Shown: in pieces, positions 16,974 through 25,829 of the stretch
How positions within the stretch are numbered: position 1 is the stretch's first letter
Layout of the letters: each line of letters begins with the position of its first letter
Source: Burkholderiales bacterium
Lineage (GTDB): Bacteria; Pseudomonadota; Gammaproteobacteria; Burkholderiales; Nitrosomonadaceae
Assembly: GCA_024235735.1 (NCBI GenBank)
Contig: JACKLU010000001.1
Location: forward strand, 62,001 to 126,000
Direction of reading: 5' to 3'
DNA length: 64,000 nucleotides
Position numbers and translations under genes: made by a program
The notes under the pieces: generated by a model
The model's database searches: none
Seen by the model: only the letters and a program-made list of their open reading frames with translations
Told to the model about the DNA's origin: nothing

Positions 16974-17822
16974 TCAAGACAGCTCTATCCATACCGGCTG
17001 ATGATCGGAAGCTGTTGTTGCGACATCGACACGATGTGTTTTCAGATGATCGATCAAATGACGGGTAATAAAAATATGATCGAAGCATTCGGGTTTGTCG
17101 ACAAAATCGACAGGATGAATGCCAACCGTAGGCGCATGCGGCTCATTGGGAAATAGTGTGGTTCTTGCATCGTGGAAATCAGGTGTGCCGGAATCAAACG
17201 GCATGAGTATTTGTAAACGCTCCCTGGCCGTGGCGGGAAAATTCATGTCGCCGCATAGGATAGCATTCACAGGGCGGACATGTACTTCGAAAGGCCCACC
17301 TTGTTCTTCGTCAAGCCGTTCACGATGCGTCATCGCACAAGCCTCAGCATGCAGGTGGCGTATATGTGCAATTTGTTGTTCTCTTTGTTGCTGCGAGTAG
17401 TACTCAAGATGTGTCGTCATCACACGCATAGAGCCGATTTCAGATTGAATAACAGCTTCAATCAAAATGCGTTGCATGCTGGGGGTGTTTTGTTCAGCCG
17501 CCCATGGCAATAAATGGCGCCAGACCTGGCCCACAGGCAGACGGGAGAAAATGGCGTTGCCAAAATAACTGCGCCCGCCTTTTGCATTAGGCAGATCAGT
17601 GGCAATCCCGTAAATACCGGTATATTCCGGCAACCCCTGTGATAGCAGAGCAAATTGATTTTCGCCCTGACTGCCCGGTAATCCTGGAAAGTTGACGGCA
17701 ACTTCCTGAAGGCAGATGACATCAAACATATCCAGCGTTCGTATTGTATTGAGAATACGGTTGAAATCGACAATGCCGTCCATCCCCCGGCCCCATTGAA
17801 TGTTCCAGCTTAGCAGTTTCAT
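16974..17822 (-). CDS. Endonuclease/exonuclease/phosphatase family protein
   Basis: 282 residues of the EEP superfamily (metal-dependent phosphodiesterases). Visible motifs are LLSWNIQWGRG, ICLQEVAVNFPG (metal Glu), MRVMTTHLEYYS, ILCGDMNFPAT and the C-terminal TASDHQPVWIEL with its catalytic Asp-His. No signal peptide, so cytoplasmic. The substrate (nucleic acid, phospholipid or other phosphodiester) cannot be read from sequence. Confidence 0.85.
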   Translation of the reverse strand: MKLLSWNIQWGRGMDGIVDFNRILNTIRTLDMFDVICLQEVAVNFPGLPGSQGENQFALLSQGLPEYTGIYGIATDLPNAKGGRSYFGNAIFSRLPVGQVWRHLLPWAAEQNTPSMQRILIEAVIQSEIGSMRVMTTHLEYYSQQQREQQIAHIRHLHAEACAMTHRERLDEEQGGPFEVHVRPVNAILCGDMNFPATARERLQILMPFDSGTPDFHDARTTLFPNEPHAPTVGIHPVDFVDKPECFDHIFITRHLIDHLKTHRVDVATTASDHQPVWIELS

Positions 17823-17945
17823 GATTTGTGCGCTGATGTGCGTGATATGAATACCCGGATAGTCTATCGTTATCCCGCGTTCCTGGCTATTGCATGCGTG
17901 AATGTGTGATTTGACGTGCGGCTGAGATAGCGTGACCCGATTCTG

Positions 17946-17976
17946 TTGTCAGTCAGAACGTGGAAATAGCTATAAT
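17946..17976 (+). promoter_or_regulatory. Sigma-70 promoter of the phosphorylase/PRPP operon
   Basis: TTGTCA at 17946-17951 and a perfect TATAAT at 17971-17976, with a 19-base spacer. Transcription would start near 17983. This makes the ATG at 18013 the likely start of the downstream gene. Confidence 0.6.
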
Positions 17977-18012
17977 TCAGTGCGCATTGAAAACGGAAAA
18001 CAAGAAAATGTT

Positions 18013-19548
18013 ATGAATAACCAGGCATTGAAGCTTCGTCGCGTAGCGATCGACACCTACCACGAAAATGTCGCGTACCTTCATCGCGAGTGCGCGGTTT
18101 ATCGTGCGGAAGGCTTTCAAGCGCTGTCAAAAATCCGTGTCAGCGCCAGTGGAAACAGAATACTTGCCGTGTTGAATGTGGTTGACGACGAAGCAATTGT
18201 TACACCATTCGAACTGGGTTTGTCCGAACAGGCATTTCAACAGTTGAATGCTTGCGTAGACTGCGCAGTCAGCGTCGATCATGCGGAGTATGCCGCTTCG
18301 ATGGACGCAGTGCGGCGCAAGATCAACGGAGAACGGCTGTCATTGGCTGATTTTGAGTCAATTACCCAGGATATCGCCGCAAGCCGTTACTCCAAAATGG
18401 AAATGGCGGCGTTTCTGGTGGCGACCGGGCAGAACAGTCTTGACCGTGACGAAGTATACTACTTGACACGTGCCATGCTGGAGACGGGGCAGCGGCTGAA
18501 TTGGGGCGAATTACAGGTGGTTGACAAACATTGCATCGGCGGTATTCCCGGTAACCGTACGTCCATGCTGGTGGTGCCTATTGTGGCGGCGCATGGCATG
18601 CTGATTCCGAAAACATCCAGCCGCGCCATCACATCACCTGCCGGAACAGCGGATACCATGGAGATTCTTGCGGAAGTGAACTTGTCGCCCGAAAAATTGC
18701 ATGACATCGTACGCAGGCACCGGGGTTGCCTTGCATGGGGGGGCACCGCACGGCTTGCGCCGGTCGATGACATGCTGATTTCGGTTGAGCGTCCTCTTGG
18801 CATTGATTCGCAAGGGCAAATGGTGGCATCGATTCTTTCAAAAAAACTGGCGGCCGGTTCAACGCACTTGCTGATCGATATTCCGGTCGGGCCGACCGCC
18901 AAGGTTCGTCATATGCGTGCAGCACTCGCGCTCAGAAAGCTGTTTGAATATGTTGGCGATCAACTCGGCATTCATCTGGAAGTAATTATTACCGATGGAC
19001 GCCAACCCGTAGGGCGTGGCATCGGTCCAACGCTGGAAGCGCGCGACGTTATGCAGGTGCTGGAAAACGATCCCGTCGCACCGGCGGATCTGCGGCAGAA
19101 ATCGCTTGCACTGGCAGGGCGCATTATCGAATTTGATCCCGATGTGCGCGGCGGACACGGTTTTGCGATTGCGCGGGATATTCTGGACTCCGGCCGTGCA
19201 CTTGCCAAAATGAATGCCATTATTCAAGGGCAGGGCGCGCATGAGGTTGATTTTACGCCGGGGCGCTATTGTCATGAAGTGAAAGCAGATAAAGCAGGCG
19301 TGGTTTCCGCTATTGATAATTTGCAGATGGCCAAAATCGCGCGCATTGCCGGCGCGCCGATGGATAAGCGCGCCGGTGTCGATCTGGTTCGCAAAACCGG
19401 TGATGCCGTATCGGCAGGCGATGTGCTGTATTATATTTACGCTGAGTTCATGTCCGATTTTGAATTTGCGAAAAGATTGGTCGAACAGAATAATGGATAT
19501 ACCATTGGCGAAAAAACGGATGTCAATAAATTTGATGCCTTTATGTGA
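18013..19548 (+). CDS. Thymidine/AMP phosphorylase family protein
   Basis: 511 residues, longer than classic DeoA (about 440) because of an ~80-residue N-terminal domain, as in archaeal AMP phosphorylase. The phosphorylase core has the Ser/His/Lys site (VVDKHCIGGIPGNRTSMLVV), KTSSRAITSPAGTADTMEIL and GGTARLAPVDDMLI, then a C-terminal domain. The family splits a nucleoside or nucleoside monophosphate with phosphate. AMP phosphorylase gives ribose 1,5-bisphosphate and adenine. The substrate here is not proven. A promoter at 17946 supports ATG 18013 over a longer frame from 17932. It overlaps the next gene by 4 bp. Confidence 0.88.
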   Translation: MNNQALKLRRVAIDTYHENVAYLHRECAVYRAEGFQALSKIRVSASGNRILAVLNVVDDEAIVTPFELGLSEQAFQQLNACVDCAVSVDHAEYAASMDAVRRKINGERLSLADFESITQDIAASRYSKMEMAAFLVATGQNSLDRDEVYYLTRAMLETGQRLNWGELQVVDKHCIGGIPGNRTSMLVVPIVAAHGMLIPKTSSRAITSPAGTADTMEILAEVNLSPEKLHDIVRRHRGCLAWGGTARLAPVDDMLISVERPLGIDSQGQMVASILSKKLAAGSTHLLIDIPVGPTAKVRHMRAALALRKLFEYVGDQLGIHLEVIITDGRQPVGRGIGPTLEARDVMQVLENDPVAPADLRQKSLALAGRIIEFDPDVRGGHGFAIARDILDSGRALAKMNAIIQGQGAHEVDFTPGRYCHEVKADKAGVVSAIDNLQMAKIARIAGAPMDKRAGVDLVRKTGDAVSAGDVLYYIYAEFMSDFEFAKRLVEQNNGYTIGEKTDVNKFDAFM

Positions 19549-20438
19549 AGCGAAAAATTGCCATGCTGATTGTTGGCTATGAGGATTACCGTACGCAGGC
19601 GCAGAATCTGGCGAATGCATTGCAGGTGGCTTATCGGGAAATCAAACAGCATACTTTTCCGGATGGCGAAAGTCTGATACAGGCACCGGTGGAATTGCCG
19701 GAACATGTCGTATTAACCAGAAGCCTGAATCAGCCCAATGACAAGCTGATTGAACTGTTGTTCAGCGTCTCCGCGCTGCGTCAGCATGGTGCAAAGCGGG
19801 TTACGCTTGTCGCACCCTATTTATGCTATATGCGGCAGGATACTGAAAATCAGCCCGGGGAAGCGGTCAGTCAACGCGTGATCGGGCAGCTGCTGGCCGA
19901 TCATTTCGACGATGTCATTACCGTCGATCCGCATCTGCATCGCGTTCAGCGTTTGGATCAGGCGATACCGATCCGCAATGCGCAAGCGGTTTCGGCAAGT
20001 GCAATTATCGGGCGGTTTATCGCCAGCCGGTACACGAGCGGAATATTGCTAGGGCCTGACAGCGAGTCGGAACAGTGGGTGCGTGAAATTGCCACGAGAA
20101 TCGGCTTTTCGTATGCGGTGGCGACAAAAATCAGAAGCGGCGATCAACTGGTGGAAGTCTCGATTCCACAGCGGGATTATGCCGGTCAACCGGTCATACT
20201 GATTGACGACATGATCAGCACCGGCCGTACGCTCGCACAAGCTTCCGGCAAACTGTTGCAGGCTGGCGCCGGACAAGTTGACGCTATCATTACACATCCG
20301 CTGTTTTGCAGTGATGCGGAGCAATGCATGCGGCAATCCGGCATTACGCATATCTGGAGCACTGACAGCATTACGCATCCGACCAATGCTATCGCGCTGG
20401 CCGATTTGCTGGCCGATGCGATTAAGCAGATTGCCTGA
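19545..20438 (+). CDS. Ribose-phosphate pyrophosphokinase-like protein
   Basis: 297 residues of the PRPP synthetase family. Visible are RSLNQPNDKLIELLFSVSAL, the APYLCYMRQDTE segment, the pyrophosphate-side motif VDPHLHRVQ and the PRPP loop VILIDDMISTGRTL. Starts with GTG at 19545 and overlaps the phosphorylase stop by 4 bp, so the two are translationally coupled. It differs from the housekeeping Prs pattern, so this is a paralogue dedicated to the phosphorylase pathway (inference). Possible job: turning the ribose phosphate released upstream into PRPP. Confidence 0.85.
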   Translation: MKRKIAMLIVGYEDYRTQAQNLANALQVAYREIKQHTFPDGESLIQAPVELPEHVVLTRSLNQPNDKLIELLFSVSALRQHGAKRVTLVAPYLCYMRQDTENQPGEAVSQRVIGQLLADHFDDVITVDPHLHRVQRLDQAIPIRNAQAVSASAIIGRFIASRYTSGILLGPDSESEQWVREIATRIGFSYAVATKIRSGDQLVEVSIPQRDYAGQPVILIDDMISTGRTLAQASGKLLQAGAGQVDAIITHPLFCSDAEQCMRQSGITHIWSTDSITHPTNAIALADLLADAIKQIA

Positions 20439-20520
20439 GCCGCGTGTATCATCTGCGGCGCGGGCATTGCTGGATTGTTTGTCCTTGGTTGTTTATCCAT
20501 ACCCAATCGGTTTTTAGGCC

Positions 20521-21675
20521 ATGAAATTTTCGGGCGAAATCACCCATTTATCGCAAAAAGGCTATGGCGTTGTTAAAAACGCATGCAATGGCGTTTCATA
20601 CTTTGTATATGGAACCTGGCCTGGCGATATCGGTGAGTTTGAGGTCATTGATAAACCGGCGCACAACAAAAAATTTGCCTATGCCCGTTTACTCCGCTTG
20701 ATCACGCCTTCACCCGACAGACAGCATCCCGCCTGTGCCTACATGCATCTGAAAGATAATCCGTGCACCGGTTGTCCCTGGATGATCGCGGATTACGCCA
20801 GCCAGCTGGAGCAGAAAAGAAAACGCTTTCTTTACGCCATGAAGCGGGTGGGTTTCGATGCGGCTGATTTTGATTCAGTGCCGATACAGCCCGCGCCGCA
20901 GCTCTTCGGTTACCGTAACCGCTGTCAGGTGAAAACAGACGGTGAAAAACTCGGTTTCATCAATGAGGAATCCGGCCAGATGGTTGCAGTCAGTGATTGC
21001 ATCGTATTGAATGAACCCTGCAGAGCATTATTGAAAGCCGCTACCCAGCGCCTGCTAGATGAGTCATGGTGCTTTCCGGTTGGTGGCGGCATGCACTTCA
21101 TCGATTTGGATGACGCCATGCAGCATGGTGATATTAAAGTCGACAGCAAGCGCCCGTTCAGACAAGGAAATACGCAACAGAACATATGGATGCGCGCGTG
21201 GTTGAAGGAAAAGCTTGCGCAGATCTCCAATCTGAACAAGGTGGTCGAATTGTTTTGCGGCTCCGGGAATTTTACGCAGATCATTGCCGGATCGACGTGT
21301 CAAACAATTCTCGCTTATGAAGTCGATCAATCGGCTATTAATCAGTTGCGATCGGAACAATTACCCAAAGTGAACGCGCGCGTGGCCGATTTGTTTGCAC
21401 CGTTTATCTGGCGATCGCTGAAAAAGCATGTCAGCGATGCGGATACACTCGTCCTCGATCCGCCACGCGCCGGTTTGAAACGGCAGGATGGTTTTTTTGA
21501 AAGCTTCCGCGCTTTAAAAACAATAATTTATGTTTCCTGTAATCCAGAAACCTTTGCGCGCGATGCCTGGTTTTTCAAACGGCAGGGTTGGTTTGTGGAT
21601 GAGATGCAACTGATTGATCAATTTCCGCATACACCACATGTCGAAGTCCTTGCGATGTTTAGAAACAACGGATAA
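20521..21675 (+). CDS. TrmA/RlmD-type RNA uracil-5 methyltransferase
   Basis: 384 residues. An N-terminal TRAM-like RNA-binding domain (SGEITHLSQKGYGVVKN) is followed by a Cys cluster for an iron-sulfur centre (HPACAYMHLKDNPCTGCPWM). Then comes a SAM methyltransferase domain with VVELFCGSGNFT, LDPPRAGLK and the catalytic Cys in YVSCNPETFARD. It methylates uridine in rRNA or tRNA; the target position is not determinable. The protein is shorter than RlmD of E. coli. It lies 82 bp after the PRPP-like gene and could share its transcript. Confidence 0.88.
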   Translation: MKFSGEITHLSQKGYGVVKNACNGVSYFVYGTWPGDIGEFEVIDKPAHNKKFAYARLLRLITPSPDRQHPACAYMHLKDNPCTGCPWMIADYASQLEQKRKRFLYAMKRVGFDAADFDSVPIQPAPQLFGYRNRCQVKTDGEKLGFINEESGQMVAVSDCIVLNEPCRALLKAATQRLLDESWCFPVGGGMHFIDLDDAMQHGDIKVDSKRPFRQGNTQQNIWMRAWLKEKLAQISNLNKVVELFCGSGNFTQIIAGSTCQTILAYEVDQSAINQLRSEQLPKVNARVADLFAPFIWRSLKKHVSDADTLVLDPPRAGLKRQDGFFESFRALKTIIYVSCNPETFARDAWFFKRQGWFVDEMQLIDQFPHTPHVEVLAMFRNNG

Positions 21676-21779
21676 TCGACTCGATAGTCGTGCAGCAAGT
21701 GATTTTTCAGGGCGCTTAATTAATTGTGCGGCGATATGCGCTATACTGAAGCGCAACTCGACATAATCAGGGTGATTTT

Positions 21780-22961
21780 ATGAAGATTCATGAGTATCAG
21801 GCGAAGGAAATTCTCCGGCAGTATGGTGTTGTAACAGCACGAGGAATAGCCTGTTTCAGTGTGGACGAAGCTGTCAGCGCGGCGCAAAGTCTCGGCGGCG
21901 AGGTCTGGGTAGTCAAGGCGCAGATTTATGCCGGTGGTCGCGGTAAAGGCGGCGGCGTCAAGGTGGCCCGGTCGCTTGAAGAAGTGCGTCAATTGGCGAG
22001 TAATATGTTGGGTATGCGTCTGGTAACGCATCAGACCGGACCTGACGGACAAACCGTGCACCGGTTGTTTATTGAAGAAGGTGTTAATATCGCCAGGGAA
22101 TATTATGTTGGCATGGTGGTTGATCGCGGCAGTCAGCGCGTGTGCCTGATGGCCAGCGCCGAAGGCGGTATGGATATCGAACAGGTTGCTGCGCAGACGC
22201 CGGAAAAAATACACAAGGTTTACATCGACCCGATTGCCGGCTTGACCGATTCGGAAGCACTCGTCATCGCCGAAAAAATCGGTATACCTGATGTCAGCCG
22301 GAACGAAGCTGTCGCATTGTTGAAAAATCTGTATCAAGCGTTTGATGATGAAGATGCGTCACTGGTGGAAATCAATCCCCTGGCGCTGACAACCGATCAC
22401 CACGTGCTCGCGCTGGATGCAAAAATGAATTTCGATGACAATGCACTGTTTCGTCATTCCGAAATTGTCGCCTTACGTGATCTGGATGAAGAAGATCCAG
22501 CGGAAATCGAAGCTTCCCGGCATGACCTGTCGTATATCCCGCTCGATGGTAATATCGGTTGTCTGGTTAATGGTGCGGGATTGGCCATGGCTACCATGGA
22601 TATAATCAAGCTGTATGGCGGTAATCCGGCCAATTTTCTGGATGTCGGCGGTGGCGCAACGGCTGAAAAAGTTACCGCGGCATTCAAATTGATGTTGAAA
22701 AATCCGAAGCTGACAGCGATTCTGGTGAATATTTTCGGCGGCATTATGAAGTGTGATGTGATCGCTGAAGGCTTGGTGCAGGCTGCGCGTGAAGTGCAAC
22801 TCACCGTTCCGCTGGTGGTGCGGCTTGAAGGCACCAATGTGCAGATCGGTAAGCGCATTCTTGCTGATTCCGGGTTAGCCGTCATTTCTGCTGACAACAT
22901 GGCTGATGCCGCACAGAAAGCGGTTAATGCCGCAGCAGCGCACGGACAGGTTGCCTCCTGA
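21780..22961 (+). CDS. sucC: Succinyl-CoA synthetase beta subunit
   Basis: 393 residues. An N-terminal ATP-grasp domain (MKIHEYQAKEILRQYGV, VKAQIYAGGRGKGGGVKVA, DASLVEINPLALT) and the C-terminal CoA-ligase domain (NGAGLAMATMDIIKLYGG, NIFGGIMKCDVIAEG). It makes succinate, CoA and ATP from succinyl-CoA with SucD. Weak match only to the malate-CoA ligase branch. Followed by sucD after 59 bp. Confidence 0.93.
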   Translation: MKIHEYQAKEILRQYGVVTARGIACFSVDEAVSAAQSLGGEVWVVKAQIYAGGRGKGGGVKVARSLEEVRQLASNMLGMRLVTHQTGPDGQTVHRLFIEEGVNIAREYYVGMVVDRGSQRVCLMASAEGGMDIEQVAAQTPEKIHKVYIDPIAGLTDSEALVIAEKIGIPDVSRNEAVALLKNLYQAFDDEDASLVEINPLALTTDHHVLALDAKMNFDDNALFRHSEIVALRDLDEEDPAEIEASRHDLSYIPLDGNIGCLVNGAGLAMATMDIIKLYGGNPANFLDVGGGATAEKVTAAFKLMLKNPKLTAILVNIFGGIMKCDVIAEGLVQAAREVQLTVPLVVRLEGTNVQIGKRILADSGLAVISADNMADAAQKAVNAAAAHGQVAS

Positions 22962-23020
22962 TGTAGCAATGCGAATACTGTTTTACTTACTCAAAGAGAC
23001 AACTGACGAGATAACTGACA

Positions 23021-23899
23021 ATGTCCATTCTGATCAATCAAAATAGCCGTGTGATGACACAGGGAATTACCGGCAAGACCGGCCAGTTTCATACCCGCAT
23101 GTGCCGGGAATACGCCAATGGCAATCATTGTTTTGTGGCGGGCGTGAATCCGCGCAAACCGGGTGAGGATTTTGAAGGTATTCCGGTTTTTGCGACGGTG
23201 AAGGAAGCCAAAGAAGCAACCAGCGCAAATGTCTCAGTCATTTATGTGCCTCCGCCGCATGCGGCTGCGGCGATTGATGAGGCTGTCGATGCGGAACTTG
23301 ACCTGGTCATCTGCATTACCGAGGGAATTCCGGTACGCGATATGATTCGCACACGCTATAAAATGCTGGGCAAAAAAACCCGCCTGATCGGCCCGAACTG
23401 CCCTGGCATTATTACACCCGACGAAATCAAGATCGGCATCATGCCAGGTTATATTCACAAGAAAGGGCGTATCGGTGTCGTATCGCGCTCAGGTACGTTG
23501 ACTTATGAGGCCGTTGCACAGTTAATGGAACAGGGTTTGGGGCAATCGACATGTGTCGGGATTGGTGGCGATCCTGTCAATGGCCTGAAACATATCGATG
23601 TCATGCAATTATTCAATGAAGACGATGAAACCGACGCGGTGCTGATGGTGGGCGAAATTGGCGGCAGCGATGAAGAAGATTGTGCGCGTTGGATAAAAGC
23701 GCATATGCGCAAGCCGGTTGTCGGCTTTATCGCCGGTGTGACGGCGCCGCCCGGCAAACGCATGGGACATGCCGGTGCGATTATCTCAGGCGGCAAAGGT
23801 ACGGCACAGGAAAAGCTGGCCGTGATGGAAGAATGCGGTATTAAAGTGACGCGTAACCCCGCCGAGATGGGCAAGCTATTGAAATCAACTCTGGGTTAA
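23021..23899 (+). CDS. sucD: Succinyl-CoA synthetase alpha subunit
   Basis: 292 residues. CoA-binding Rossmann domain (VMTQGITGKTGQFHTRMC), then the ligase domain with GPNCPGIITPDE. The phosphohistidine is in GHAGAIISGGKGTAQEK, near residue 249. It partners with SucC in the TCA cycle. It is preceded by sucC on the same strand. Full length. Confidence 0.95.
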   Translation: MSILINQNSRVMTQGITGKTGQFHTRMCREYANGNHCFVAGVNPRKPGEDFEGIPVFATVKEAKEATSANVSVIYVPPPHAAAAIDEAVDAELDLVICITEGIPVRDMIRTRYKMLGKKTRLIGPNCPGIITPDEIKIGIMPGYIHKKGRIGVVSRSGTLTYEAVAQLMEQGLGQSTCVGIGGDPVNGLKHIDVMQLFNEDDETDAVLMVGEIGGSDEEDCARWIKAHMRKPVVGFIAGVTAPPGKRMGHAGAIISGGKGTAQEKLAVMEECGIKVTRNPAEMGKLLKSTLG

Positions 23900-23920
23900 G
23901 AATTTTTGTCCGGACATCAA

Positions 23921-24262
23921 ATGCAAACTAAAAACTGGTTTTTCACAAGCTGTCTTATAGTGATATTAGCCGGATGCGCCGGAATCGCACCGGTGCAGAC
24001 GCCGCCGGAAAAACCGGTTATCAAGCCGCCCAAGCTTCCGCCAGGTAAATTGCAACGGCCAGCCGGACCACTGCCGCCCAGTACGCGACCCACATACAAC
24101 TTGATGGGTTATCCGCCCGCCGTTCAAGAAGGTTATATTGATGGCTGCGAAACCGCGAAAAAATCGCAATGGGGCGTTAAGGATATGAAACGCTACCAGT
24201 CCGATGCGCAATATCGTATGGGATGGGATGATGGTTTTTTCATCTGCGGCAGCAAACGTTAA
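23921..24262 (+). CDS. Small proline-rich lipoprotein
   Basis: 113 residues beginning MQTKNWFFTSCLIVILAGC; LAGC is a lipobox with Cys at residue 19. A Pro-rich linker (PPEKPVIKPPKLPPGKLQRP) follows, then a C-terminal segment with two Cys (DGCETAKKSQ and FFICGSKR) that may form a disulfide. The C-terminal pattern resembles short outer-membrane lipoproteins of unknown role. It lies between sucD and dacB on the same strand. Start at 23921 chosen over 23906. Confidence 0.75.
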   Translation: MQTKNWFFTSCLIVILAGCAGIAPVQTPPEKPVIKPPKLPPGKLQRPAGPLPPSTRPTYNLMGYPPAVQEGYIDGCETAKKSQWGVKDMKRYQSDAQYRMGWDDGFFICGSKR

Positions 24263-24284
24263 ATCCATTGCGCATGCGATGCAC

Positions 24285-25739
24285 ATGAAAAAACTGAAGT
24301 ATGGCTGCATGCTGCTCGTTGTTGCCGTTGCGCAATGGCTGATACTCGGTAGTGCGCTCGCACAAGAATTGCCCGAGGCCCTGAAACGGAAGTTTGAGCA
24401 AGCGGGGATTCCTGAGACTGCACTGGGAATCTATATTCACCCAATCGGCGTTGAACAGCCAATCGTGGCAGTGAATGCGAATGTGGCGATGAATCCGGCG
24501 TCCGTGATGAAGCTGGTGACGACTTATGCCGGCCTTGAAATTCTCGGCCCCGCCTATTCATGGCAAACTGTCTTGTACGCGCATGGCAAAATCACCGATG
24601 GTGTTTTGCATGGCGATCTGGTGATCAAAGGGTATGGCGATCCCAAGCTTGATCTGGAAAATTTCTGGTTGCTGATCCACCGGTTGCGGCATACCGGGCT
24701 TCACGAGATTACCGGTAATCTGATACTGGATCATACTTATTATGATATTCCGCAAGGCGATCCAGGCGCGTTCGACGGCCAGCCGCATAGAACTTATAAC
24801 ATCCTGCCCGAAGCATTGCTGATTAATTACCGCGCAACCGAATTACATTTTATACCGGATGCAGCAACACAATCGGTCAGAATTGCTGCCGAGCCCATCC
24901 CAGATTCGGTGATGCTGGTGAATAATGTCAAAATGACCGACAGCGCCTGCGGCGGTGACTGGCGCAATGGTGTCGCTGTTGATATTCAGCCCGGCCAGGA
25001 TGCCCGCGGCGCCGTTCTGATCGCCGTCAATGGGGCATATTCAGCGCGATGCGGACGGCAATCTATGCTACTCGGCCTGCATGACAGCGCAACATACACG
25101 CGCGAACTGTTCAAACGCTTATGGCAGCAGCAAGGTGGCGTATTCGAGGGCGATGTCATTCTGCGCGCTGCGCCGGGCGGATTAACACCGGTCAAGATTT
25201 ATCATTCGCCACCTTTGGCCGACATTATCCGGGGCATCAATAAATTCAGCAATAATATCGCCGCACGGCAGTTATATTTGACGCTGGGCACAGCCGGATC
25301 AACACAAAAGAATCAATCTCCCGCGACACTTGATAGATCGGCGGAAGCGCTTAAACGCTGGCTGGCTTCAAAACAGTTGTTTTTCCCCGAACTCGTTATC
25401 GAAAATGGTTCCGGATTATCACGAATTGAGCGTATCAGTACCCGACATATGGGACAGCTGTTGCTCGCCGCGTTTAAAAGTCCGGTGATGCCCGAATTCA
25501 TTGCGTCGATGCCGATTGCCGCTGTTGACGGCACCATGAGAAACCGGTTGCAAGGCACGGCAATCAGAGGGCTTGCGCATATCAAAACAGGATCTCTTAA
25601 TCATGTCAGAACCCTCGCGGGTTATATGCTGGATAAATCCGGACAGCGCGTTGTCGTCGTCATTTTTATCAATCATGCGCTTGCCGCGCAATCGCGTGCA
25701 GCAATGGACGCGGTATTGCAGTGGATTTATGAACAATGA
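24285..25739 (+). CDS. dacB: D-Ala-D-Ala carboxypeptidase/endopeptidase (PBP4 type)
   Basis: 484 residues from the chosen ATG. Signal peptide at 1-~27 (ending SALA), then a class C/S13 penicillin-binding fold. Motifs: SxxK as S73-V-M-K76 (NPASVMKLVTT), SxN as SNN in INKFSNNIAARQ, and KTG in AHIKTGSLNHV. It trims or cleaves peptidoglycan cross-links in the periplasm. An ATG two codons upstream (24279) is an equal alternative; no clear binding site decides. It follows the lipoprotein gene by about 20 bp. Confidence 0.92.
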   Translation: MKKLKYGCMLLVVAVAQWLILGSALAQELPEALKRKFEQAGIPETALGIYIHPIGVEQPIVAVNANVAMNPASVMKLVTTYAGLEILGPAYSWQTVLYAHGKITDGVLHGDLVIKGYGDPKLDLENFWLLIHRLRHTGLHEITGNLILDHTYYDIPQGDPGAFDGQPHRTYNILPEALLINYRATELHFIPDAATQSVRIAAEPIPDSVMLVNNVKMTDSACGGDWRNGVAVDIQPGQDARGAVLIAVNGAYSARCGRQSMLLGLHDSATYTRELFKRLWQQQGGVFEGDVILRAAPGGLTPVKIYHSPPLADIIRGINKFSNNIAARQLYLTLGTAGSTQKNQSPATLDRSAEALKRWLASKQLFFPELVIENGSGLSRIERISTRHMGQLLLAAFKSPVMPEFIASMPIAAVDGTMRNRLQGTAIRGLAHIKTGSLNHVRTLAGYMLDKSGQRVVVVIFINHALAAQSRAAMDAVLQWIYEQ

Positions 25740-25829
25740 TTTTAAAAAAGTGTTCATTGTTTAACAGTTTAACTTTATGTGATAATAAGCGGTTCTATTA
25801 ATGAATACGACTATCGTTCAATCAGACTG

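Noticed and set aside
17932..18012. Longer N-terminus for the phosphorylase gene
   Set aside because: A promoter with a perfect TATAAT lies inside this stretch, so translation should start at 18013.
25740..25829. Leader peptide or riboswitch upstream of leuC
   Set aside because: Only 90 bp are available and no Leu-codon run, T-box or other recognisable RNA motif was found. The same applies to the spacers before ilvE and metZ.
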